Shown: positions 1-10,400 of the stretch, piece by piece
Layout: each line of letters begins with the position of its first letter
Position numbering within the stretch: the first letter of the stretch is position 1
Assembly (NCBI GenBank): GCA_030248215.1
Contig: JASANG010002312.1
Location: 1 to 64,000, forward strand
Origin: Enoplolaimus lenunculus
Lineage: Eukaryota > Nematoda > Enoplea > Enoplida > Thoracostomopsidae
Reading direction: 5' to 3'
Length of the DNA stretch: 64,000 nucleotides
The notes under the pieces: generated by a model
Told to the model about the DNA's origin: nothing
The model's input: only the letters and a program-made list of their open reading frames with translations
Databases searched by the model: none
Position numbers and translations under genes: made by a program

Positions 1-162
1 TGTCTGCTAACGCCACGTATCGGTCACGTTTTGTCTTTCAACATGATATTCCATACATTGTCTGTCAATATCATATCATCATTTAAAAAATGTCTACTAA
101 GTCGTCTAAGATTTCTGGAAAAGTTTATTAATACACTAAAGTTAACAAAAACTTAAACATAC

Positions 163-201
163 CTCCAATATCGGCAGAAGCAAGACCCTGAGCTTTGAAA
201 A
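163..201 (-). pseudogene. MCTP: Left-arm inverted copy of MCTP exon (C2C loop 1)
   Basis: 39 bp with the same length, splice sites and codons as 13323-13361 on the other strand. It is the outermost exon copy in the left arm within this window. Confidence 0.85.
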
Positions 202-341
202 CTGAAATATTATAGTAAATTAAATAATTAAGTCAACGACTAAACAGCGAACACCTCTGACGAGTGCCTCGAGTACCGCTTACGACTTTGTTCGGGTTTG
301 TTCTTGGCTCATTTTCGAACCATTTTCTATTCAACGATCAG

Positions 342-518
342 CTCATTTTACGCTAAGGGGCGTTCAGGTTTCTGGTGGGTCCATAAAAAATTAGGTTCAG
401 TTTCTAGATTACATTTCTTTGCTTAGGCTTAGGCTTAGGAACACATTTTTGCAACGCTTAGGCTTAGGCTTAGGAATACGCTTAATCTACTGTTACGCCC
501 CTTAAAGTAACATTGTCC
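342..518. mobile_element. TTAGGC-bearing MITE, family 2 (left-arm copy)
   Basis: Family ends are GGCC-ATGTTACTTTAAGGGGCG and the inverse CGCCCCTTAAAGTAACAT-GGCC. Inside lie GGTTTCTGGTGGGTCCAT, then a TTAGGC run, then GGAATACGCTTAATCTACTG. The mirror copy is at 13005-13178. Confidence 0.75.
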
Positions 519-664
519 CAACGACCTGTTACAAGGAGACAGATACAAGGTATAACAACAAAAAAGCACACTTAACCCGGTTTAGAACAATATTTTTGAT
601 ACATTGAAGTGAAAAAATGTTCTCGCTTACTACGCTGACTCGTAAGAACTCCTGTATGAGGTTG

Positions 665-889
665 CGTCTTTGCTCCTATTGCACTGAAAAAATGGTGAGT
701 CAAATTGACTCTCTCCCCCAATAGGCTTTTCCTGACTATACAAACTGATTCAAAATTTGACGCCGCCAGAGTCAAGTTCGACTCAATTTGACCGTGGCGG
801 AGTCGAATTTTGACTCAGTTTGGGTAGCCAGTAAAAGCCTATCACGGAGAGACTCAATTTGACTCACCATTTCTTGCAGTGTGCGTAAA
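665..889. mobile_element. GTGAGTCAA fold-back MITE (left-arm copy)
   Basis: Palindromic element with ends CACTG-AAAAAATGGTGAGTCAA and TTGACTCACCATTTCTTGCAGTG. The mirror copy is at 12643-12842. The open frame at 572-775 overlaps this repeat and is not a gene. Confidence 0.7.
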
Positions 890-1226
890 CGTATCTGATA
901 GCAGACAATGAAGCAAATGAGTACGTCAACGTATAGGATGTATGTCATCGGATTCCTAACCAGAAAGAAGTTAGTATCGATTCAGTTAACACGCTCCCTA
1001 TCTTTCATGAGCAGCTGAATCATTCGTAGCGGATCCAGAACAAAGGATGACCGTTTACGGGTTCAGATCCACAGAACCAATACGATGTTACGCATACAAC
1101 TCGACCGATACGGTCGGACTCGCAGCTTATATCGATTTTATGATTGGTTAATTTTTTACGCAATGCGAAGGGCAGTTCACGGGCCATCTATTGAGCTCCT
1201 TATCTGGATCCACCCATGACACCGCC

Positions 1227-1895
1227 GGCCAATGTTACTTTTAGGGGCGTAACAGTAGGTTAAGCGTATTTCCCTAAACCTAAGCCTAAAGCATTGCAAC
1301 ATTGTTTTCCTAAGCCTAAGCCTAAGAATTGCATCATTGTGTTCCTAAGCCTAAGCATTGCATCATTGTGTTCCTAAGCCTAAGCATTGCATCATTGTGT
1401 TCCTAAGCCTAAGCATTGCAACATTGTGTTCCTAAGCCTAAGCCTAAGAAAACAATAATTAAGTTCATAAGCCAAAGAATAGCAACATTGTGTTCATAAG
1501 CGTAAGCATTGCTTCATTGTGTTCCTAAGCCTAAACATTGCATAATTGTGTTCCTAAGCCTAAGCCTAAGCCTAAAAATTGACACCCACATTCTGTTCCT
1601 ATGCCTAAGCCTAAGCATTGCATCATTGTGTTCCTAAGCCTAAGCATTGCATCATTGTGTTCCTAAGCCTAAGCCTAAGCCTACGCATTGCAACATTGTG
1701 TTCCTAACCTAAGCCTAAGCCTAAGCATTGCAACATCTGTGTTCCTAAGCCTGAGCCTAAGCCTACGCATTGCAACATTGTGTTCCTAAGCCTAAGCCAA
1801 AGCCTAAACATAAAAATGTAACCTAAGCTCTAAACCTACTCTTTTATAAGACGCACCAAAAACCTGGAGCGCCCCTCAAAGTAAGATGGGCCACC
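1227..1895. mobile_element. TTAGGC-bearing MITE, family 2, long array (left-arm copy)
   Basis: Terminal GGCCAATGTTACTTTTAGGG and AAAGTAAGATGGGCC enclose about 560 bp of GCCTAA (TTAGGC) runs spaced by GCATTGCATCATTGTGTTC. The mirror copy at 11633-12296 has a different array length. Confidence 0.75.
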
Positions 1896-1939
1896 CCGGT
1901 TGATACATTGCCAACCGCTGGACCCAAAAACGGATTGAC

Positions 1940-1994
1940 CCTTGACAATCAAGTATCCGACGTCTTTGAGATTTGAAAACGTTTTCATAAGACT
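1940..1994 (-). pseudogene. MCTP: Left-arm inverted copy of MCTP exon (C2C entry)
   Basis: Counterpart of 11528-11582. The donor reads GTCAAT where the right arm has GTAAAT, and ATCATG has become CTTATG, so the splice site is damaged relative to the right arm. Confidence 0.8.
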
Positions 1995-2987
1995 CTGAAA
2001 CAAATAAGACTTTAACTTTTTTATTTGAAACGTTTTTGAATTTATAAACTGTGGAATTTAACCCAAATTCTTTGGTTCGTAGCATAGGCGTAGAGTAGGA
2101 ATTTTAAAAAGGGAATCAGGTGCTACAAAATTGTCAGCCCATAACTCAGGAGCATACTTTAATAGGCAGCTATGGAATAAAGCTTTTAGGTTAGATTTTT
2201 GCTTTAGGTTTAGGAAAGGCTTATCATTACGCGTAAGGTTAGGGATAGGGTTAGGCTTAGGCTTAGGAATATGGTTATAATACTGTTCCGCCCCTGTTCT
2301 TTTTTTCGCCAAAATTTCGATGAGGGTTTTCTGGTGTTACCAAATTACAACTGAAAAAATGCCTAAAACCCCTTGGACAGAAATAGAAAAGGGGGGTTGA
2401 CCGCTGAACCGGGTCTGGTTAGGCCCTTGATTCGCAGACGCAAGTGATTCGCATCTGTTGTGTCTTTATCCAAATTTCTTTAAACTTAGACCATTTCTGA
2501 CCGAACGACGACTGAATAACAACTTAAAATCTTTAATTTCAGGAGTTCAATTTGAGGATTACGCATAAATTAAGTTATATATAAAATACTATTAGGATTG
2601 CGATATACTTTAATGTACCGTACGCAGGCGTGGGACGCTGTTGGCCGGCTATGCGTTGCTAACAAAAATCGACGCAATATGCTTGATGACGATGCAACGG
2701 CGTGCGGCCGCGGGCGGCTTTTTTTAATATAAAATTTTTTACGGAGTCGCGAGTCGGTGTTCGGCGGCGTCCTGGCGTCGCGGTCTAGTATTGCGCAACC
2801 CAGTTTATTTAGAAAGTCAGCCATTAAATTGGTTATTTTATGAGTTCATTTTAAGTATTTAAACCTAACATAAACTTCAGTAATTTTAGCAGAGAGTCCC
2901 AAATAGGTTTATTAGGTGCCTGTGAAACTTTTATTTTGTATTAAAGATCTAAAAATTTGCTTCGAGTTGAATGACATCAGTCGATTG

Positions 2988-3293
2988 GTCCATGTTACTT
3001 TTAGGGCCGTACCGGTTTCTGGTGGGTCTGTAAAAGAGTATGCTTACATTCTAGACTACATTTTTTGATTAGGCTTAGGCTTAGGCGTAGGAATACGATT
3101 TTGAACGCTTAGGCTTAGACGTAGGCGTAGGAATACGATTTTGCAACGCTTAGGCTTAGACGTAGGCGTAGGAATACGATTTTGCAACGCTTAAGCTTAG
3201 GCTTAGGCGTAGGACTACGATTCTGCAACGCTTAACCTTAGGCTTATGAATACGCTTAATCGACTGTGACGGTCCTCAAAGTAACATTGGCTA
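2988..3293. mobile_element. TTAGGC-bearing MITE, family 2 (left-arm copy)
   Basis: Ends CATGTTACTTTTAGGGCCG and CAAAGTAACATTGGC. Interior has repeated TTAGGCGTAGGAATACGATT units. The mirror copy is at 10209-10514. Confidence 0.7.
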
Positions 3294-3433
3294 GAGTCGA
3301 ATTGTCCACTTTTTGCTTTATGTAATATGTAATAATTAAATACGCTCGCGTGCGCCAAAGCGGTGAATCCTCCGAAATTCAGTTGTCGAGCTGTCCTTAT
3401 TGTTGTCGCAACAACGACCAATTGTCAACTTAC

Positions 3434-3617
3434 ATAGTTTTTGTCGAGTTCAGCATGATTTTGAGTACTGGTTGAATCTAACAAATCACAGACTGAATTA
3501 CAACCCGCAGTTCCGGTAATTGAAACCAGAAGAACCAGTTGTCCAGCGCCGTCTTCGAGTTGTTCGCGTAACTCGTGAGTGTTTTCACGGTCCAACGTTG
3601 ATAAATCAATACTGCAT
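3434..3617 (-). pseudogene. MCTP: Left-arm inverted copy of MCTP exon (end of C2B)
   Basis: 184 bp, same length and splice sites as 9883-10066, with a single residue difference (EQLEDG against EQFEDG). This copy alone would still be translatable. Confidence 0.88.
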
Positions 3618-3794
3618 CTATAATTGTACTCAAAGCTGAAAATCAGGTTTAGGTTTAAAGTATTAGGTTTATAGTAAACGCTTTCATGAAACATACAACC
3701 TTTGGATGTTTTTCTAAGCCTAAGTCTGAGCCTAAACCTGAGCGTCGACTTTAAATGTGTGGAGTGGAAAGTGTGGCAAAGTGTTCGGCCTTAC

Positions 3795-3915
3795 CGTCCC
3801 ATAAATGAATTTTGGCGTCTGTCAAAGACCATCATTTCGAGATCTTGATTCGTTTCATCGAATATATGGAGATCAAACTGTTCACGCCATTTTGGCTCAA
3901 GAGTTTTGACGAATG
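3795..3915 (-). pseudogene. MCTP: Left-arm inverted copy of MCTP exon (middle of C2B)
   Basis: 121 bp against 122 bp in the right arm. One base is missing near the 5' end of the exon (CATTCGTC for CATTGCGTC), which breaks the frame. Otherwise nearly identical. Confidence 0.85.
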
Positions 3916-3949
3916 CTAAAGCAAACATATACCAGTCGTAGTGGACTAC

Positions 3950-4370
3950 AGTATTGTGCGAAGCTCGAACACACGTAAGTAGTTAAGCTAATACGCAAAT
4001 TAAATATTAGCTAACTATTCAATTATCGGTTTTGGATGTTTGTAAACAATTTATTCAATTTCCTCGCACCTAAAAACCCTTTACTGCTGAAAAACATCCC
4101 TGGACAAAAATTCCCTTTAGGCTTAATTAATTACGCAAATTAGCCTATAGCTAATAAACGGCTCAAAATTTTAAAACCCTAATGCGAGGTTAACACCGCA
4201 GGATAATTGGCTTTCAAACAAAAAAGTTTATCAAAGTCGGTTCAGCCGTTCCTGAGATTCTTTTCGGACGGACAGACGGACAGACGGACAGACGGACATC
4301 CACCTTTCGACCCCCAAGTACAAAACATAAAACGCTTCGCGAAATTCCGAGCTTCGCTCAATAATTGTCG
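3950..4370. mobile_element. GAGCGAAGCTC element (left-arm copy)
   Basis: Bounded by GTGCGAAGCTCGAACACA and GAGCTTCGCTCAATAATTG. It contains the TCGGTTCAGCCGTTCCTGAG block and a run of GGACAGAC, a sequence style common near the ends of non-autonomous elements in invertebrates. The mirror is near 9139-9547 and a longer copy is at 49708-50610. Confidence 0.65.
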
Positions 4371-5238
4371 ATAAGACTTTGTAAAAAATTAGCCTTTTCC
4401 TCTATGAATATTTTCTATTTCATCCGATGATAATAATTCAAGCTATGAGTTGAATTCAGCTCATGATAGGACGCGTTTCTCTGAGTTTTTTTCAGGTTTT
4501 CGTTTTTTTTCTCGTTTTTTTGTTTCTTTTTTTTTTTCGTTTCATTAGTTCTTAGTATCCTCAGGCAGCGTTTCAGTTTTTCGTAATAGATGGGGTTTTT
4601 TCTCCCTAGGTCCTCGTAGGGTCCCCCGTATACCCGAGCTCCCGTAGATCCGTGCTTGCTCCCGTAGGGGCCCTTGCCGTGGAGCCTTCCTATTCCTAGG
4701 AGAGCCCGCTCTACGTATCCATATAATGCCACGAGAGACCACCCTTAACGTTTAAATTATAGCTTAGCATAACTCACTTTCTAGAGCCTAATTTTTTCGT
4801 CCTTAAATTTAGAATTATATTTTTGGGTTTCAAATCTTACTTAGTATTTGTTTAAGTTATACTTAGTAATTACTTAAGTAGGCAACTTTAAGTAAATACT
4901 TAAATTTCGAGCAAAATCAAATAAACGCGATCCAGCCATGTTCATAACAAGAGTTGTTTTGCTTTTATTAATAGCGCTGAGCGTCTACAATTTTAATTAG
5001 AGTAAGGTTAGTATGCCTAAATATTAAATTTGTAATATATCAAATTTAGCCAGCGACTTAAGTATTTACTGAAATTAAGTACACTTTTAAAAAGACAAAT
5101 CGTTAAGTAATTACTTAGCAGTATTATAAGTTTCTTAAGTAGGTTTGGGACAGCCTTCCTTTCGTAGCTGATTTCGCATTTCGTCCGTTTCCTTCTTCCT
5201 TGTCCTGTTTGTCTATTTCATTGTTCCTGCATTTGCTT

Positions 5239-5365
5239 CTTTCTTTTTCTTTTCGTTGCCAGTTTAGTTATCGGTCCGGAAGCGTTCGTTTGGCGGAGTC
5301 TGTTGGATTAAATTTTGGCCTTGAGTAAAGTGACATTGACTACCGATGTCCACGTTTTTGGACAG
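5239..5365 (-). pseudogene. MCTP: Left-arm inverted copy of MCTP exon (start of C2B), indel-ridden
   Basis: Counterpart of 7344-7486, about 127 bp instead of 143, with several one- to few-base deletions scattered along it and a damaged donor. The right-arm exon is fully open. Deletion-dominated damage is more like uncorrected long-read error than ordinary mutation. Confidence 0.8.
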
Positions 5366-6129
5366 CTACACGTAGATCACTGCCTACGGAGTTAGCCTTT
5401 TTGAGGGCGTAAAGATTTTATTGACCAATTGTGGTGTGTAGCTCCGTTGGGAGATACGTTTTTTATATTCCTTCCACCCCCCCGCCATAGAGTATAGTCC
5501 CTAATGAAACCTATTCTTGGATTCGTTAAGTGGAATTGTTTTCATTTTTGTTCCTGATTTTGCTTCAATTTCTCAACTACTTAAGCGCCGACCTTCACCA
5601 TTTTAAAATTTGATATTTTTTAAATTTAAACTCATAAGTGGCACGTTTAAATTTGATATGCTTTTAAAATTTAAATCACTAACTTTTCTGATCGTTTTTG
5701 CCCGTTTCGTTTGTATTCGACGGTTTTTAGGACTAATAACAAAAAATATTACAATTAATTAAATACTAATACGAAAATGCAGTTCAAAGTTTAAATTCCA
5801 AACGGTTAGGACGCATGATACCCTCAGTATCTCGTTATATGAGCACAAAAATTGTTCAGAAGGGACATACAAAGGTTTTCGTTACTTACAAGGAAGGTTA
5901 AATTTTTCTAGAGGGCAAAACTTATTCCAGGGGGTGTGAGCACCTTCCTGCTTGCTCTCATTAGCTCGCCCGATAAAAATATCGCTAAAGTTATCGCTTG
6001 TTGGACACAAATTGGCAATAGGTCTTTAACTTTGAAATTATAAACTTCAGCAGCATTTTACTGGCTTCTGTTCTCAGATTTCCAACCGCACCAGTAGTAT
6101 TTTCTCGTTTTTGAGAACTTAGATTATCA

Positions 6130-6475
6130 AGAGTGCATGATACCCTTTAACAAGAGTATGCAACTGTGTACATTCTATGTAGAAAAAATGTACCCAGAGC
6201 GCGTTGCATTTTTGGCTTACCCCCTATTTGGGTGGGGGTCAAAATCTCCATCGATGTTGAAATTCATGTGCTAATGTATATACTAAAATGTGGTCCGATT
6301 ATATTTTCGGTGTTGGCTGGCGGATACACGTGTAAAATGAACGTAAAATTGACCCCCCCCCCCAAATTAGGGGGGTAGGCCAAAAACGCAACGCGTGCCG
6401 GGTACATTCTTTAATACACAGAATATACCCAGTTGCACACTCTTGTTAGAGTGATCATCCACTCTTGATAATACT
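6130..6475. mobile_element. Fold-back MITE at the palindrome centre
   Basis: The element starts AAGAGTGCATGATACC and ends with its inverse near GTGATCATCCACTCTT. It carries inner inverted blocks (GTTGC...TTTTTGGC...CCCCC against GGGGGTAGGCCAAAAACGCAAC). A second copy lies at about 21438-21756 in an MCTP intron, so this is a dispersed repeat and not simply the palindrome junction. A degraded part of the family lies near 20458-20530. There is no coding capacity; the open frame across 6166-6378 is repeat sequence. Confidence 0.7.
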
Positions 6476-7343
6476 AAGTATCTTAACTCGAAAAACTAGC
6501 AGCAAAATACTACTGGTTTGCGGTTGGAAATCTGCGAACAGAAGCCAGTAAAATGCTGCTGAAGTTTATAATTTCAAAGTTACAAGACCTATTGCCAATT
6601 TGTGTCCAACAAGCGATTAACTTTAGCGATTATTTTGCATCGGGCCCGTAGCTAATGAGAGCAAGCAGGAAGGTGCTCACACCCCCTGGAATAAGTTTTG
6701 CCCTCTAGAAAAATTTCAACCTTCCTTGTAAGTCAACGAAAACCTTTGTATGTCCCTTCTGAACAATTTTTGCGCCCCTCATATAACGAGATGAGCTGGC
6801 TACGGCCTGTTTATCATGCGTTCCTAACCGTTTGGTAATTTTTAAACTTTTGAACTGCTATTTTTCGTATTTTAGTTATTTTAATTAATTGTAATTATTT
6901 TTGGTGTTATTTTAGTACCTCCAAAAAACCGTTCGTAATACAAACGAAACGGGCCAAAAACGATCAGGGAAAAGTTAGTGAGTTTAAATTTTAAAAGCAT
7001 ATCAAATTTTGAAACGGTGCCACTTATTGAGTTTAAATTTTAAAAAATATCAAATTTTAAAATGGTGCCGCAAGGTCGGCCGCTTAACTGAGTTGAGAAA
7101 TTGAAGCAAAATCAGGAACAAAAATGAAAACAATTTTTTCCACTTAACGAATCCAAGAATAGGTTTTTCATTTTTAGGGTCGCACTATACTCTATGGCGG
7201 GGGGGTGGAAGGAATATAAAAAACGAATCTCCCACCGGAGCTACACACCACAATTGGTCAATTAAAATCTTGTACGCCCTTCAAAACAGGCTTACACTCC
7301 GCTGAGGTTCCAGTGTGTAGCTGTGTGCCTGCACGTGTTTTAG

Positions 7344-7486
7344 CTGTCCAACAAACGTGGACATCGGTAGTCAATGTCACTTTACTCGAGGCCAAAAATT
7401 TAATCCCAACAGACTGCCGTCCAAACGCAACGCTTCCGGATCCGTATGTCAAACTGAAACTTGGCAACGAAAAGTATAAAAGTAAA
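7344..7486 (+). CDS. MCTP: MCTP exon (first in window): start of C2B
   Basis: 143 bp between TGTTTTAG and AAA|GTAAGC. It encodes [15 protein letters not shown]... [16 protein letters not shown], the first strands of a C2 domain. The intron before it is phase 1, so at least one upstream exon must exist. None is visible between the palindrome centre and here. Confidence 0.88.
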
Positions 7487-10400
7487 GTAAGCAAATGCTG
7501 TAGGAACAATGGAAATAGACTAAGACATGGACCACAGGTTTAAGAATTTGGAAACGAACGCAAATGATCTTGTGCTGAAATCAGCTTACCGAATCGGTTA
7601 ATGACTTTGTTTCCCAAACCTACTTAAGTACAACTTAGTACTTAAGTACGTGCTAAGTAATTACTTAACGATGTTGTCATTTTTAAAAGTGTACTTAATT
7701 TCAGTAAATACTTAAGTCGCTGGCTAAATTTGATATATTACAAATTTAATATTTAGGCATACTAACCTTACTCTAATTAAAATTGTAGACGCTCAGCGTC
7801 TTATTAATATAAAGCAAAACTATTACTTTCTTGTTATGAACATGGCTGGCATTCGGCGTTTATTTGATTTTGCTCGAAATTTAAGTATTTACTTAAAGTT
7901 GCCTACTTAAGTAATTACTTAAGTATAACTTAAACAAATACTTAAGTAAGATTTTGGAAACCCAGAAAATATAATTCTAGAATTTTTAAGGACGAAAAAA
8001 TTTGAGGCTCTGAGAAAGTGGGAGTTCTATATGCCTAAAGCATCCCATCAATTTGAAACGTTAAGGGTGGTGCTATACTTGCCGTGTGGCGCCATCTATC
8101 ATGGATCACGTACGGTACCGTACGGTCACGCACGGTGACGGACTGCTCCTGACGGTGACTGACTGCTCCTGACGGTGACGGACTGCTCCTGACGGTGACG
8201 GACTGCTCCTGACGGTGACGGACTGCTCCTGACGGTGACGGACTGCTCCTGACGGTGACGGACTGCTCCTGACGGTGACGGACTGCTCCTGACGGTGACG
8301 GACTGCTCCTGACAGTGACGGACTGCTCCTGACGGTGACGGACTGCTCCTGACGGTGACGGACTGCTCCTGACGGTGACGGACTGCTCCTGACGGTGACG
8401 GACTGCTCCTGACGGTGACGGACTGCTCCTGACGGTGACGGACTGCTCCTGACGGTGACGGACTGCTCCTGACGGTGACGGACCGCTCCTGACGGTGACG
8501 GACTGCTCCTGACGGTGACGGACTGCTCCTGACGGTGACGGACTGCTCCTGACGGTGACGGACTGCTCCTGACGGTGACGGACTGCTCCTGACGGTGACG
8601 GACTGCTCCTGACGGTGACGGACTGCTCCTGACGGTGACGGACTGCTCCTGACGGTGACGGACTGCTCCTGACGGTGACGGACTGCTCCTGACGGTGACG
8701 GACTGCTCCTGACGGTGACGGACTGCTCCTGACGGTGACGGACGGCGACGGATATCATCAAAAGTATAGCGCCACCCTATTATACTTATATATTTATGTA
8801 TTCGTAATAGAATTTGACTGTTTTTATATAACGCTGTGTTACTTTTTCTGCATAGAGTATACTATGAGCAACTAATTGCAAACTGTCCGCATGCAATCAG
8901 TAGACAATAAACAATGTTTAATTAACAATAAATACACGTTTGTGCAGCAAAAAACATCATAAGACGTAGTGTGAACACATCCTTGGATTCGAGTGTCAAT
9001 CCCTAAACTCAGCCGTGATCGCAAACGCGTCCTATCGATGATGCCTGAATTCAACTCATAGCTTGAATTATTATCATCGGATGAAATAGAAAATATTCAT
9101 AGAGGAAAAGGCTAATTTTTTACAAAGTCTTATCGACAATTATTGAGCGAAGCTCGGAGTTTCTCGAAGCGTTTTATGTTTTGTACTTGGGGGTCGAAAG
9201 GTGGATGTCCGTCTGTCCGTCTGTCCGTCCGAAAAGAATCTCAGGAACGGCTGAACCGACTTTGATAAACTTTTTTGTTTGAAAGCCAATTATCCTGCGG
9301 TGTTAACCTCGCATTAGGGTTTTAAAATTTTGAGCCGTTTATTAGCTATAGGCTAATTTGCGTAATTAATTAAGCCTAAAGGGAATTTTTGTCCAGGGAT
9401 GTTTTTCAGCAGTAAAGGGTTTTTAGGTGCGAGGAAATTGAATAAATTGTTTACAAACATCCAAAACCGATAATTGAATAGTTAGCTAATATTTAATTTG
9501 CGTATTAGCTTAACTACTTACGTGTGTTCGAGCTTCGCACAATACATGTAGTCCCACTACGACTGGTATATGTTTGCTTTTAGCATTGCGTCAAAACTCT
9601 TGAGCCAAAATGGCGTGAACAGTTTGATCTCCATATATTCGATGAAACGAATCAAGATCTCGAAATGATGGTCTTTGACAGACGCCAAAATTCATTTATG
9701 GGACGGTAAGGCCGAACACTTTGCCACACTTTCCACTCCACACATTTAAAGTCGACGCTCAGGTTTAGGCTCAGACTTAGGCTTAGAAAAACATCCAAAG
9801 GTTGTATGTTTCATGAAAGCGTTTACTATAAACCTAATACTTTAAACCTAAACCTGATTTTCAGCTTTGAGTACAATTATAGATGCAGTATTGATTTATC
9901 AACGTTGGACCGTGAAAACACTCACGAGTTACGCGAACAATTCGAAGACGGCGCTGGACAACTGGTTCTTCTGGTTTCAATTACCGGAACTGCGGGTTGT
10001 AATTCAGTCTGTGATTTGTTAGATTCAACCAGTACTCAAAATCATGCTGAACTCGACAAAAACTATGTAAGTTGACAATTGGTCGTTGTTGCGACAACAA
10101 TAAGGACAGCTCGACAACTGAATTTCGGAGGATTCACCGCTTTGGCGCACGCGGAGCGTATTTAATTATTACATATTACATAAAGCAAAAAGTGGACAAT
10201 TCGACTCTAGCCAATGTTACTTTGAGGACCGTCACAGTCGATTAAGCGTATTCATAAGCCTAAGGTTAAGCGTTGCAGAATCGTAGTCCTACGCCTAAGC
10301 CTAAGCTTAAGCGTTGCAAAATCGTATTCCTACGCCTACGTCTAAGCCTAAGCGTTGCAAAATCGTATTCCTACGCCTACGTCTAAGCCTAAGCGTTGCA

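Noticed and set aside
1227-1895. TTAGGC array as a true chromosome end (telomere)
   Set aside because: The array is bounded on both sides by MITE ends, is mixed with other spacer units, and the sequence continues beyond it.
3425-3694. Left-arm 89-residue minus-strand frame as an independent gene
   Set aside because: It is the inverted copy of the MCTP exon at 9883-10066 with its intron flanks, not a separate gene.
8126-8761. 211-residue minus-strand open frame with repeated [12 protein letters not shown]
   Set aside because: It is the translation of a 20-bp tandem repeat; three repeats restore the frame, so the openness is automatic. No start context, splice site or domain.
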